Shown one piece after another: positions 37,901 through 46,260 of a stretch of 64,000 nucleotides of DNA. Within the stretch, counting starts at the first letter, position 1; the number at the start of each line of letters is the position of its first letter. Position numbers and translations under genes: made by a program. The notes under the pieces are model-generated. The model made no database searches and was not told where the DNA came from. It saw only the letters and a list, made by a program, of their open reading frames with translations. This stretch comes from an uncultured Lachnospiraceae bacterium (GTDB lineage: Bacteria > Bacillota > Clostridia > Lachnospirales > Lachnospiraceae). The stretch covers positions 62,001 through 126,000 of the forward strand of contig CAMJHQ010000001.1 in the NCBI GenBank assembly GCA_946405625.1. Direction: 5' to 3'.

Positions 37901-39630
37901 GAAGATCCAAGCTTGCGATAGCACTTGCTGCGACAGTCGAAGCGATAAATAACCTGACTCCGGGTGATTATGTCGGAGTAGTTACATTTGATGATTCATA
38001 TGAATGGACTCAGCCTATCGGAAAGGTTGAGGAAGTTAAGGATTCGGCTATTAAGGCGGTCATGGCAACTCCTGCAGGAGGCGGAACGGTAATATCACCA
38101 CCGCTTAATGATGCAGTGGATAAGCTGATCGGTACGGATGTCGGAATTAAGCATATCCTGCTGCTTACGGACGGTGAAGGAGAAACTCGGGATTTTTCTG
38201 ACGTAATAAAAAAATGTAAAGATAATAATATAACTTTATCAACTGTTGCAGTAGGAAATGATTCCGATCAGTCGCTTCTTGAAATGCTTGCGAGAGAGTG
38301 CGGGGGAAGATATTATTTCTCGGCATCTGCATCCGAGGTTCCGAGAATATTTGCCGAAGAGGTTTATATGTCCGGTACGGCATACTTTAAGAAGGGTGAG
38401 TTCGGCCTGGCAATGAGACAGACCAATGAACTTGTAAAAGGACTGTATCCGGAAGGAACTCCGATAATTACGCAGTATGTAGCATGCTCGGCAAAACAGA
38501 ATGCTACGGAAGTTATGATCAGTGAAGAGGAAGATCCGATTCTTTGTTGCTGGCAGTACGGACTCGGAAAGACTGTTGCCTGGACGACTACGGCATCGGG
38601 AACCTGGAATGAAGGTTTTGCCGGAATGACGGATTATGCCCAGATGTGGAGAAGGATACTCGATTATTCCTGTAACCAGATAAGCAGCTCGGGTGATGAT
38701 ATCCGCGTTGAGAAGTCGGGTGAAAGGCTGATTATCAATTATACAGCCGGTGACTTTGGAGAGAACACAGAGATTGAAGGCGTTATCACTTCACCTTCCG
38801 GTGAAACCGAGAAGATCAATTTTACAGCTGACAGTCCGGGACATTATTCGGCGGATGCTATTCCGTCGGAGATGGGAATCTATAACATAAATGTACGACG
38901 TAAGAACGGAGAAGACATTGTAGCTGCACAAAATGCAATAGCAACAGTACATTTCTCAGATGAATACAGACATCTTTCAAATGAAAGATATATCAGATAT
39001 ATCAGTGAAAACGGAAAGATACTTACAGTTAAGGATAAGCTGTTTGAAAAGATCCGAGTTAAGAAGAACGGAAGAAGAGATATTACAACGCTTCTTATCC
39101 TGATCTCACTTTTTATGCTTCTTGCGGATATAATCATCAGAAGATTTAATTTTTCAATTCCGAAGCATTTATTCCGTAAGGGCAAAAAGGAAATGGTATA
39201 TGAAGGTGCTAAAGCGGGAGATAGTGATACTTCAGGCGGAGCGTTGAACCGGCGTACTCAGAAAGAGAAGAATTCTGCAGGGACACCCGTTTCGGGAGGA
39301 CAAAATGCCGGAGGATTTTCCGAAATGGAATCTATGGGAGGCATGGCCGGAGGATATGCGGGAGCGAGACCTGCGGGAGGACAAAATGCCGGAGGATTTA
39401 CGGGAGCGAGACCTGCGGGAGGTATGTCAGCCGGAGGATTTGCCGGAAGTGACCCTGTGGCCGGTCAGCAGACAGCTGCGCCGGTTATGAATGATACGAA
39501 GGCTATGAAAAAAGCACAGAAGAAGGCAGCAAAGAAAGATAAAAAGGCAAAACAGCAGCCTCAGGATAGTGTACTTGATACATCGCTGCTATTACAGAAA
39601 AAACAGGATAGAAATGATTTTAAGAGGTGA
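34918..39630 (+). CDS. giant BatA-like protein with three von Willebrand A-type segments
   Basis: Function unknown; probably the main outside component of the cluster. 1570 residues. The N-terminal BatA module (1-80) has two membrane helices around MLRPKGKKVIVPSL. Segment 1 is LDTSGSM at Asp96. Helices lie at about 571-588 and 600-620. Segment 2 begins VDMSDSS at Asp634. An amidotransferase-like stretch GGGLIVTGGDASFGPGG is near 927-945, and segment 3 begins IDHSGSM at Asp975. A last helix is near 1385-1405 and a Gly-rich repeat tail (NAGGF, GARPAGG) at 1460-1520, then a basic end. It looks like two BatA-type proteins fused. Confidence 0.85.
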   Translation: MTFSSMWPLLGLAVIPLIIIIYMLRPKGKKVIVPSLMLWRNAEVNSSSLSFVKKLLKNILMIIEIIIAILLILSLMSPYIRTGFGKNKVKTLIVLDTSGSMKHEMSDDGSNKKTRFDTAKAEITDYAASSDGVLSIMTCSDTTTLVVTNSTDKLQNKRAISNIKCTDTEGSINSARAAIESLEAEKIIIYTDAAGSSDIAELTKELGAEVRIIGNPVNNASLVSVTAAVADAGTYDIAADIQFFGDEETTADISFYDAKDNLLTVRSVTLMPESGKTVIVRGVKAEGGYIRAELTGIGSDSIVDDNVSYAVLNMKTSLPAYLVGRGNTYIEKAYKAATGQDIIKVGDIGELKEAEKGIVICDGGNYSAEEMQDMNYIIFNNSADAVGTVEGGYVRASSCVLTGGLSEFSFGAAEISYYTLPSWATEFMSIDGKTVGYYGINNNRKVIILGFDIRNTELPLMAEFPVFMANAVDFLADQSLVGNPYIIAGEEISVSPTIGDDAKITYLPEGADTLLSRKSEAQYAGIIECSSEGRTDYISVRFPQSESDGRAAANNVEGVVEKSSVSMSSLRRVLLFIALILLILDWFLYIRQNRRFTVTAAVTRGVLALLILLALIGVRLPGRRKMTATIFVVDMSDSSSENIGEMEKYITEKLKSLPSNNEYAILTFGRNSLSDQFLTDNVSFMSFGTEPDGTATDIESAVRNAAAMIPDSYSGRIVILTDGQETLGDIGKTGELLDTAGIELDSVIFESEEKNDVYVSSAEMPDKLYPGDKYSLVVNIYSNYETDAVVRVRQGGEEKMANSVHLKPGNNTYLFTLVAGDNPIEENDIIVEAEGDQISENDVFSQASSVVMAPKVLLVSGLTQDSSGLEDIMHTINQDVTSVSAINAPDTLEEMLIYKTIILDNCYRPDLPEGFLNNLSDYVKEYGGGLIVTGGDASFGPGGYRETSLEEVLPVSMTPKGLNEAPSMAMVMVIDHSGSMSSEVAVNALTGQADGRSKLAIALAATVEAINNLTPGDYVGVVTFDDSYEWTQPIGKVEEVKDSAIKAVMATPAGGGTVISPPLNDAVDKLIGTDVGIKHILLLTDGEGETRDFSDVIKKCKDNNITLSTVAVGNDSDQSLLEMLARECGGRYYFSASASEVPRIFAEEVYMSGTAYFKKGEFGLAMRQTNELVKGLYPEGTPIITQYVACSAKQNATEVMISEEEDPILCCWQYGLGKTVAWTTTASGTWNEGFAGMTDYAQMWRRILDYSCNQISSSGDDIRVEKSGERLIINYTAGDFGENTEIEGVITSPSGETEKINFTADSPGHYSADAIPSEMGIYNINVRRKNGEDIVAAQNAIATVHFSDEYRHLSNERYIRYISENGKILTVKDKLFEKIRVKKNGRRDITTLLILISLFMLLADIIIRRFNFSIPKHLFRKGKKEMVYEGAKAGDSDTSGGALNRRTQKEKNSAGTPVSGGQNAGGFSEMESMGGMAGGYAGARPAGGQNAGGFTGARPAGGMSAGGFAGSDPVAGQQTAAPVMNDTKAMKKAQKKAAKKDKKAKQQPQDSVLDTSLLLQKKQDRNDFKR

Positions 39631-39635
39631 TGTCG

Positions 39636-40340
39636 ATGTCAACAAAAGATTCAGTTCTTGAGATGCTTGAAAAGAATAGGGGACATTTTGTGTCGAGCAA
39701 AGATATGATATCGGAAAATGACGTTTCGAGAAATGCAATCTGGAAGGCCGTTAACGAGCTGAAGAAAGCAGGTTATGATATTGATGCAGTAACCAATAAG
39801 GGGTACCGACTCAGTGCTGATTCCGATGTAATATCGATTCCGTCAATTTCCTCATATATGAATGATAAGGAGATTGCAGATAAGATTATTATCTATGATG
39901 AAGTGACTTCAACTAATCAGGCAGCTAAACTCAGTCTTATCATGGAAGATTATGATAAGAGTATAATTATTGCCAGACGTCAGACTGCGGGAGTCGGACA
40001 CAGCAGTTCGCATTATGATTCTCCGGAGGGTGGAATATATATAAGTATAGTGATAAAACCCGAGCAGTTATATCATGGTAAAAAGCTGAAGGCTGAATCA
40101 ATAGGAAAAGCTGTAGCACACACGATAGAAAAACTGACATATAAGAAGACAGAACTAGATAGGTCAACTAACAGGATATATATAAATAAGAAAAAGGTCT
40201 GCGGTATCCTTACTGAATATATGGCAGACCTTGAAACAGGAAACATATCCTGTTATATAATCGGAATCGGTATAAAAATGAAGGGCATCAGAAAGAATCT
40301 GATGATCGCAAAGGTTATAGAAGAAATATACAGATTGTAG
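39636..40340 (+). CDS. BirA-like transcription factor with degenerate ligase domain
   Basis: Winged helix-turn-helix plus biotin-ligase-like domain, 234 residues. The HTH (about 1-60) is intact: SRNAIWKAVNELKKAGYDID. The ligase motifs are not: the GRGRxGR loop reads GVGHSSSH at 119-126, KWPND reads RSTNR at 176-180, and GIGIN reads GIGIK at 210-214. The roughly 50-residue C-terminal domain is missing. The frame is uninterrupted. It may be a biotin- or biotinyl-AMP-sensing repressor without ligase activity. It is convergent with bioB, 18 bases apart. ATG 39636 has AGAGGTG upstream. Confidence 0.85.
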   Translation: MSTKDSVLEMLEKNRGHFVSSKDMISENDVSRNAIWKAVNELKKAGYDIDAVTNKGYRLSADSDVISIPSISSYMNDKEIADKIIIYDEVTSTNQAAKLSLIMEDYDKSIIIARRQTAGVGHSSSHYDSPEGGIYISIVIKPEQLYHGKKLKAESIGKAVAHTIEKLTYKKTELDRSTNRIYINKKKVCGILTEYMADLETGNISCYIIGIGIKMKGIRKNLMIAKVIEEIYRL

Positions 40341-40358
40341 TTTACTTAAGGTGTCAGA

Positions 40359-41315
40359 TTAATTAAGCCGTCCGATATTCTTCAATAAAGCAGTATCGTT
40401 TTTAATAGTGGAGCCTGTTGTGGTAAGCATATTTCCTGTGATTGCCGCACTGGCTCCGCTTTTATATGCAGCTTCTCCATTGCCTGAAATAAGGCGCCTT
40501 CCGGCAGCAAGACGGATGTCTGCTTCAGGATTGATGAATTTGAATATCGATACGGTTCTGAGAATTTCTTCCTCAGACAAAATCGGTAGATTTTCGAGAG
40601 GTGTATTGCGGATCGGTATAAGCACATTTATCGGTATGGATCTGATGCCGAGTTCTGATAGAGTGAGAGCCATATCTATACGGTCATCCATAGTTTCACC
40701 CATACCGATTATTCCGCCGGAACATACAACTAGTCCGGCACTCTGAGCCCGTCTTATATTTTCCAGTTTATCTTCGAAAAGATGAGTTGTGCATATATCA
40801 GGAAAAAATCGTCTTGAAGTTTCTATGTTGTTATGATAACGACGAACTCCTGCAGCATATAGTCTCTGAAATTGTTCTGTAGTAAGAAATCCGAGTGAAG
40901 CACATAGAGAGATTGGCAGAGCTTTGCTAAGACGCGTATAAATATCCATAAGCTTTTCAAATTCCTCATCTGTCGGTCCCCAGCCGGAGTTTACGATTGC
41001 AAAACGGTTCACGCCCTCAGCCATATCAGATGAAGCCTTCTCGTAGATTGTGTCATAGTCCAGCAGATCATATACGTCGCAGCCTGTATGATTGAAGGCT
41101 GACTGGGCACAGTATTTACAGTCCTCTGTACATCTGCCGCTTTTTCCGGAGATTATGGAACAGAGATCGACCTTATCACCCGAAAAATGTTTTCTTAATC
41201 TGTCAGCTTCTGCTGACAGGGATTCTAAAGAAACATTTTTTAGAAATTCAAGGTGATCTTTCGATGTGAGACGACGTCCTTCGATTATTTCATTTGTTAA
41301 TTTATTCAGATCCAT
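40359..41315 (-). CDS. bioB: biotin synthase
   Basis: Radical SAM enzyme inserting sulfur into dethiobiotin. 318 residues. The 4Fe-4S motif is GRCTEDCKYCAQS near 62; the 2Fe-2S ligands fit the Cys in SLCASLG and VVCSGGIIGMGE, with the Arg ligand in IRLAAGR. YHNNIETS replaces the usual YNHNLDTS (order of H and N exchanged). AGGAG precedes the start. It follows the symporter gene by 18 bases in one operon. No other biotin genes are in the window, so the cell may salvage dethiobiotin. Confidence 0.95.
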   Translation of the reverse strand: MDLNKLTNEIIEGRRLTSKDHLEFLKNVSLESLSAEADRLRKHFSGDKVDLCSIISGKSGRCTEDCKYCAQSAFNHTGCDVYDLLDYDTIYEKASSDMAEGVNRFAIVNSGWGPTDEEFEKLMDIYTRLSKALPISLCASLGFLTTEQFQRLYAAGVRRYHNNIETSRRFFPDICTTHLFEDKLENIRRAQSAGLVVCSGGIIGMGETMDDRIDMALTLSELGIRSIPINVLIPIRNTPLENLPILSEEEILRTVSIFKFINPEADIRLAAGRRLISGNGEAAYKSGASAAITGNMLTTTGSTIKNDTALLKNIGRLN

Positions 41316-41333
41316 ATTTATAAGTCTCCTGTA

Positions 41334-42707
41334 TTATTCTTCGCTGATCCTGCCGCGGATTGACAGAAGCGAAATGACAAGTGATACGCCCATACCCATA
41401 AGAGGCAGGTAAGATGCGGTATTTCCTAAGTATTCCGCAACAGCGGGGATCTTGATCAGATAAGTAGATGTTATTCCGAACAGCCCGCCGAGTATAACTC
41501 CCGAAAGCCAGATGACTTTATGCAGGTTTCTTTTGTTGTGGCAGAAGATTGCCACGGTAAGCGGGAATATTACTCCGGGTGTATATATCGAGTAAGCACC
41601 GGTGAGAAGACTCATAATGTTGCTCTTTCCGCCGAATGCGAGCAGAGCAGCCAGTATACCTATGATCAGTGTGGTTATACGTACATAGCTTACATTTTCT
41701 TTCTTAAGAATATCCTTTGTAAAAATACTTGATGAATTGATCAGACATGTATCTGTGGAAGACAGGATGGCTGACAGAAGTCCGAGGATAAGCAGGATTC
41801 CGAGAGGCTTCGGTACAACATTTCTGATATAGAAAAGAGCACTGCCGGATATCTCGTCGGCTGAAGCATTTGTTCTTATCCACATGCCGATCATTGTAAT
41901 TACGAAAGAAAAAAGAATAAGGAATATTCCACCGAGAAGTGCGGAAATTCGGGCGGTACGTTTATCCTTTGAAATGAAATTACGGGACAATATATCAGGT
42001 CCGAGAAAATATACGCCGCCTATTACAAAAAGCTGAGTGAAGAGATTTACGGGAGTGTAATCCTTGTTGAGGAACTCTATATTTCCGATTATCTCACTGT
42101 TTGATCCTCCATGCATGGCATACAGGAAGATCATGCATATTATTATGCTCAGAATTATTACGATCGATTGAATCTTATCTGTACGTATTACCGAACGCTG
42201 ACCGCCGACAAGTGTATATATAAGAATGATCACTGTAACTGTGATGCTTATAGCGGTACTGTCTTTACCTGTTGCGAGTGTTATCAGGTTTTTCATGGCA
42301 ACGAGCTGACCGGCTATTACGCCTACCCATGAAATAACTATAATAAGTGCGAGAAGCATTTCAGCAGCGGGACCTACGGTTTTTCGTGCAAGGTCCGGAA
42401 GTGTATCGGCACCTATACCGCGAACTTTTTCGGAAAGAAGAAATGACTGAAGCAGTAGTCCGACTGCTCCGAACATGAGCCACCAGATTCCGGGAAAACC
42501 GATTGAATATACAGTGTCTGTGATGCCGATAGTTGTTGAGGCACCTATAATGGTTGCAAAAAGTGTCATGGTAACTGCAAGAATACCCTGCGATTTTCCT
42601 GCGACTACATAGTCTGAAAAACTTTTGACATTTTTTAGATCAAGAAATCCGAGGATCAAAAAAAGTAACAGGTATATGATGAGAGCTGTGAGAAAAATGC
42701 TGTCCAT
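41334..42707 (-). CDS. sodium:solute symporter (SSS family)
   Basis: Secondary transporter of 457 residues with 12-13 hydrophobic segments, LeuT-fold SSS family. Typical sequences: FATIIGASTTIG near the N-terminus, VGGQRSVIRTDKIQ in the middle and LLSAILSSTDTCLINSSSIFTKDI later. It is the first gene of an operon with bioB, preceded by a TTGACA-N17-TATCCT promoter and AAAGGA site. The pairing suggests uptake of biotin, dethiobiotin or a precursor; animal SMVT of the same superfamily carries biotin. The substrate is inference. Confidence 0.88.
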   Translation of the reverse strand: MDSIFLTALIIYLLLFLILGFLDLKNVKSFSDYVVAGKSQGILAVTMTLFATIIGASTTIGITDTVYSIGFPGIWWLMFGAVGLLLQSFLLSEKVRGIGADTLPDLARKTVGPAAEMLLALIIVISWVGVIAGQLVAMKNLITLATGKDSTAISITVTVIILIYTLVGGQRSVIRTDKIQSIVIILSIIICMIFLYAMHGGSNSEIIGNIEFLNKDYTPVNLFTQLFVIGGVYFLGPDILSRNFISKDKRTARISALLGGIFLILFSFVITMIGMWIRTNASADEISGSALFYIRNVVPKPLGILLILGLLSAILSSTDTCLINSSSIFTKDILKKENVSYVRITTLIIGILAALLAFGGKSNIMSLLTGAYSIYTPGVIFPLTVAIFCHNKRNLHKVIWLSGVILGGLFGITSTYLIKIPAVAEYLGNTASYLPLMGMGVSLVISLLSIRGRISEE

Positions 42708-42754
42708 TTATATAAGTCCTTTCAGAATCATTTAAATGTAATTTGGTGTGTATC

Positions 42755-42780
42755 TGTTTAAAACCTTACGTAGGATAACA
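42755..42780. promoter_or_regulatory. candidate BirA-type operator over the symporter-bioB promoter
   Basis: Imperfect dyad: on the minus strand TGTTATCC, then GGTTTTAAACA after 7 bases. It overlaps the -10 and start site. The half-site TGTTATCC differs in one base from TGTTAACC, but the spacing is shorter than in known BirA sites. Confidence 0.35.
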
Positions 42781-42800
42781 TGATGATTTTTGAATGTCAA
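42772..42800 (-). promoter_or_regulatory. sigma-A promoter of the symporter-bioB operon
   Basis: Minus strand TTGACA (42795-42800), 17-base spacer, TATCCT (42772-42777). Confidence 0.75.
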
Positions 42801-42910
42801 CATTGTTTGTTTTTCAGGGTGACAATTATCATTTGCTTGTCAGGGGAGCAAATGCATGGATGAAATGCAGTTTCTTAACCGCGGGGGTGGAGTTTTATCC
42901 GTCGGAATGA

Positions 42911-42916
42911 TATAAT
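42911..42916 (+). promoter_or_regulatory. probable -10 box of topB
   Basis: Perfect TATAAT about 55 bases before the start codon. The -35 region (TGGAGT at 17 bases) is poor. Just upstream, CATTTGC/GCAAATG (42830-42854) forms a 7-bp inverted repeat. Confidence 0.4.
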
Positions 42917-42971
42917 AACAGCTTACAGATGTTATAAATTCATGATTCATGATAAACGGAAAGTGAAATAT

Positions 42972-45089
42972 ATGAAAAGTTTATTTATTGCGGAGAAACC
43001 TTCGGTTGCCCAGCAGTTTGCTGATGTCCTTGGTGTCAAGGGCAACAAGGGTGCAGGGTATATCGAGCAGGGTGACAACATAATAACCTGGTGCGTGGGA
43101 CATCTTATAACCATGAGTTATCCGGAAGCATATGATCCGAATATGAAGAAGTGGGCACTTGCAACAATCCCGTTCATTCCGGAGAAATATAAATATGAGG
43201 TTATAGGTGCTGTTTCAAAGCAGTTTAATATAGTTAAGAAGCTTCTTACAAGAGACGATGTGGGAACTATATATGTCTGCACCGACTCGGGACGTGAAGG
43301 AGAATATATATACAGACTGGTTGATGAAATGGCAAAGGTTCCGAAGACTAAGGATAAGAGAAGAGTCTGGATCGATTCCCAGACAGAGGAAGAAATCCTC
43401 AGAGGCATCAAAGAAGCAAAGCCGCTCTCGGAATATGATAATCTGAGTGATGCGGCATATCTTCGTGCAAAAGAAGACTACCTTATGGGTATAAACTTTT
43501 CCAGAGCATTAACACTTAAATATTCTTACGGGATCAAACAGTATCTGAATACAGATAAATGCGTGATCGCAGTAGGCCGTGTTATGACCTGCGTACTCGG
43601 AATGATAGTTAAGAGAGAGCGTGAGATCAGGGAATTCGTTCCGACACCTTTCTACAGAGTTCTGGCCGATATATGCAAGCAATCTGATGACAGTTCTGAT
43701 GAGAGTCTTCAGAAGATATTTGAAGCTGAGTGGCATGTTTCCAAAGGAAGCAGATATGAGAACAGTCCGCTTCTTTATAAGGAGAATGGATTCAATAAGA
43801 GAGAGGATGCGGAAGAGCTGATAAAGTATCTTTCCGATCCGAAGCCGATTGAGATGAAGGTTAAGTCGGTTACAAAGAAAACGGAAAAAAAGAATCCGCC
43901 AACTCTTTATAACCTTGCCGAGCTGCAGAATGACTGTTCAAGATTATTCAAGATAAGTCCGTCCGAAACACTTGCGGTCGTACAGGAATTATATGAGAAA
44001 AAACTGGTTACTTATCCGAGAACCGATGCGAGAGTTCTTTCTACAGCGGTTGCAAAGGAGATTGATAAAAATCTTAAGGGCCTTATGAACTATAATAAGG
44101 AGAACCTGAATGCATATGCGGCAAATGTTGTAAATCAGGGGGCTTATAAGGGACTCGCAAAATCAAAATATGTTAATGATAAACTGATCACAGACCATTA
44201 CGCCATTATCCCTACAGGTCAGGGACTTGGTGCGCTCGGAAGTCTGGATTCTCTGAAGAACAGCGTATATGAACTGATTGTCAGAAGATTTCTTTCGATT
44301 TTTTATCCTGCAGCCGAATATCAGAAGGTTGCTCTGGTTCTTGAAAGAAACGGAGAAGAGTTTACTGCTTCCACAAAGCAGCTTGTAAAGCCCGGATATC
44401 TTATGATAGCAGATAAGAATTTCGGGAAGAAGAAGGCCGCTTCCGATACAGGAAATGATTTCGTAAAGAAGGATGATTCCGACGGACAGGACGGAAAGGA
44501 TGATCCGTCGGGTGAAAATGAAAATACTGTAATGAGTCAGGATGTTATAGATTATATTTCCGCTCTCAAAAAGGGTGCAGTTCTTATGTGCGGCGGCTTT
44601 GATATTAAGGAAGGAAAAACTACGGCACCGAAGAGATATTCTTCCGGTTCGCTTATTCTTGCAATGGAGAATGCCGGACAGTTGATCGAGGATGAAGAGC
44701 TTCGTGAGCAGATTAAGGGAAGCGGTATCGGAACATCCGCAACGCGTGATGCGATTATTACGAAGCTTGTAAATAATAAATATATAGCACTCAATAAGAA
44801 AACGCAGATTCTTACACCTACATTTCTCGGAGAGATTATTTATGATGTGGTATTGAGATCTATAAGCGGACTTCTCAGGGCTGACCTTACGGCAAGCTGG
44901 GAGAAAGGCCTTACGGGTGTTGCCGAAGGTACTATATCCGAGAAAGAATATATGGATAAGATGACGGACTATGTAACGAGAAATACGAATTTCGTTAAGG
45001 GACTGAATAATCAGTATCAGATGAATGCGGTTTTTGATCAAACAAAACCATTCTATAAAACAGGACAGAAAAAACAGGTTAAGGAATAG
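42972..45089 (+). CDS. topB: DNA topoisomerase III
   Basis: Type IA topoisomerase that relaxes and decatenates DNA through a 5'-phosphotyrosine. 705 residues. TOPRIM domain with FIAEKPSVAQQFADVLG at the start and CTDSGREGEYIYRLV near 95; catalytic Tyr348 lies in LVTYPRTDAR. The C-terminal GSGIGTSATRDAIITKL is typical. No C-terminal zinc fingers are present. A Ser/Asp/Lys-rich insert (about 500-520, DDSDGQDGKDDPSGEN) is unusual. ATG 42972 is preferred to 42942 because GGAAAGTG lies upstream and FIAEKPSV follows at once. Confidence 0.94.
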   Translation: MKSLFIAEKPSVAQQFADVLGVKGNKGAGYIEQGDNIITWCVGHLITMSYPEAYDPNMKKWALATIPFIPEKYKYEVIGAVSKQFNIVKKLLTRDDVGTIYVCTDSGREGEYIYRLVDEMAKVPKTKDKRRVWIDSQTEEEILRGIKEAKPLSEYDNLSDAAYLRAKEDYLMGINFSRALTLKYSYGIKQYLNTDKCVIAVGRVMTCVLGMIVKREREIREFVPTPFYRVLADICKQSDDSSDESLQKIFEAEWHVSKGSRYENSPLLYKENGFNKREDAEELIKYLSDPKPIEMKVKSVTKKTEKKNPPTLYNLAELQNDCSRLFKISPSETLAVVQELYEKKLVTYPRTDARVLSTAVAKEIDKNLKGLMNYNKENLNAYAANVVNQGAYKGLAKSKYVNDKLITDHYAIIPTGQGLGALGSLDSLKNSVYELIVRRFLSIFYPAAEYQKVALVLERNGEEFTASTKQLVKPGYLMIADKNFGKKKAASDTGNDFVKKDDSDGQDGKDDPSGENENTVMSQDVIDYISALKKGAVLMCGGFDIKEGKTTAPKRYSSGSLILAMENAGQLIEDEELREQIKGSGIGTSATRDAIITKLVNNKYIALNKKTQILTPTFLGEIIYDVVLRSISGLLRADLTASWEKGLTGVAEGTISEKEYMDKMTDYVTRNTNFVKGLNNQYQMNAVFDQTKPFYKTGQKKQVKE

Positions 45090-45101
45090 AAAAATAAAGT
45101 A

Positions 45102-45608
45102 ATGAACAAAAGAAGTATAATATTCGGCATTCTTTCGATTGTTGTGATGATTGCGATTTTCATGTTCTCTGCAAAGGACGGGAATGAGTCTACAGACCAG
45201 AGCCTTAAAGTCGGAATGACAATAGGACGGATTACTGTTAAAAACTTTGAGGAGCTTCCAAAGGAAAAACAGATATCCTTTGCAAAGAAGATTAACTATG
45301 CAGTGCGTAAATCGGCGCATTTTACAGAATATATGATGCTTGGTTTTATGCTTGCAGGATTCTTCACGGGCATTAAAAAGCTGAAGCGTAGAATTCAGCT
45401 TCCTTCAGCCTGGATAGCCGGTACGCTATATGCATTCACGGATGAACTGCATCAGATGTTTGTTCCGGGCAGAGCCTGTCGGCTGTTTGATGTAATGATC
45501 GACAGCTCGGGCGTCCTTACGGGTGTTCTGGTTATGACTGTGATCTTATTCATTTCGGAGCTGAGAAGGAAAACAGTAAAGAAAAACAGTAAAGAAAAAA
45601 CAATATAG
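45102..45608 (+). CDS. VanZ-like membrane protein
   Basis: 168 residues, VanZ-like family; the name comes from teicoplanin resistance, but most members have no proven role. Four hydrophobic segments at about 5-23, 69-88, 101-112 and 137-157. Family motifs: FSAKDGNES, RKSAHFTEYMMLGFML and AFTDELHQMFVPGRACRLFDVMIDSSG. The basic C-terminus KTVKKNSKEKTI is encoded by A-rich repeats that continue into the intergenic DNA. It starts 12 bases after topB. Confidence 0.88.
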   Translation: MNKRSIIFGILSIVVMIAIFMFSAKDGNESTDQSLKVGMTIGRITVKNFEELPKEKQISFAKKINYAVRKSAHFTEYMMLGFMLAGFFTGIKKLKRRIQLPSAWIAGTLYAFTDELHQMFVPGRACRLFDVMIDSSGVLTGVLVMTVILFISELRRKTVKKNSKEKTI

Positions 45609-45672
45609 AAAAACGATTAAATACACAGTGAAGAAAAACAGAATAGAAACGGTGTAGAAAAACAGGATATAG
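45567..45672 (+). repeat. degenerate A-rich repeats
   Basis: AAACAGTAAAGAAAAACAGT and related units such as TAGAAAAACGA, GTGAAGAAAAACAG and TGTAGAAAAACAGGA recur through the VanZ 3' end and the gap before dtd. Confidence 0.6.
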
Positions 45673-45710
45673 AATTGAACTTGCAGAATATGTATTAAAG
45701 GAGACAGTAA

Positions 45711-46172
45711 GTGAGATTTGTAGTTCAGAGAGTAACCTCAGCGAAGGTTGAGGTTGAGGGAAAGACAACAGGAGAGATCGGACTTGGATTCTTCGTTCTG
45801 ATCGGAGTTGAGGAAGCTGATGATAAGGATATCGCGGATAAGCTTATCAGTAAGCTTATCGGACTCAGAATATTCAGTGACGAAAATGATAAGACGAATC
45901 TTTCCATAAAGGATGTAAACGGCGATCTGCTTCTTGTATCACAGTTTACGCTTTATGCCGATTGTAAGAAAGGAAACAGGCCAAGCTTTACGAGAGCCGG
46001 CAATCCTCAGCATGCGGAAGAACTGTATGACTATATAGTTGAAAAGTGCAGAGCGGAGCTTGGAGAAAACAGGGTAGGAACAGGAATGTTCGGTGAACAT
46101 ATGACCTGCAGTCTGGTGAACCAGGGACCATTTACGATCATCCTGGACAGTGCGGAGATCATGGCCAGATAA
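45711..46172 (+). CDS. dtd: D-aminoacyl-tRNA deacylase
   Basis: Hydrolyses D-aminoacyl-tRNA (and glycyl-tRNA-Ala) to protect translation. 153 residues. Begins at GTG, with AAGGAGA eight bases upstream. Motifs: MRFVVQRVTSAKVEV, VSQFTLYADCKKGNRPSF with the active-site SQFTLYA, and the cis-Gly-Pro NQGPFTI that gives chiral selection. Length is normal. Separate from vanZ by about 100 bases. Confidence 0.95.
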   Translation: MRFVVQRVTSAKVEVEGKTTGEIGLGFFVLIGVEEADDKDIADKLISKLIGLRIFSDENDKTNLSIKDVNGDLLLVSQFTLYADCKKGNRPSFTRAGNPQHAEELYDYIVEKCRAELGENRVGTGMFGEHMTCSLVNQGPFTIILDSAEIMAR

Positions 46173-46260
46173 TGCTCAGGAAGCGGACAATCCGCGTGGG
46201 GGCATTTGTAATTTTGAAAACAGAATTGATATATGAATTGTGAATTGAAATGGAGTTGTT

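Noticed and set aside
44163-45320. 385-codon minus-strand ORF opposite topB and vanZ
   Set aside because: Cys/Ile/Leu/Arg-rich composition typical of antisense to these codons, no ribosome site, and topB is unmistakable on the other strand.
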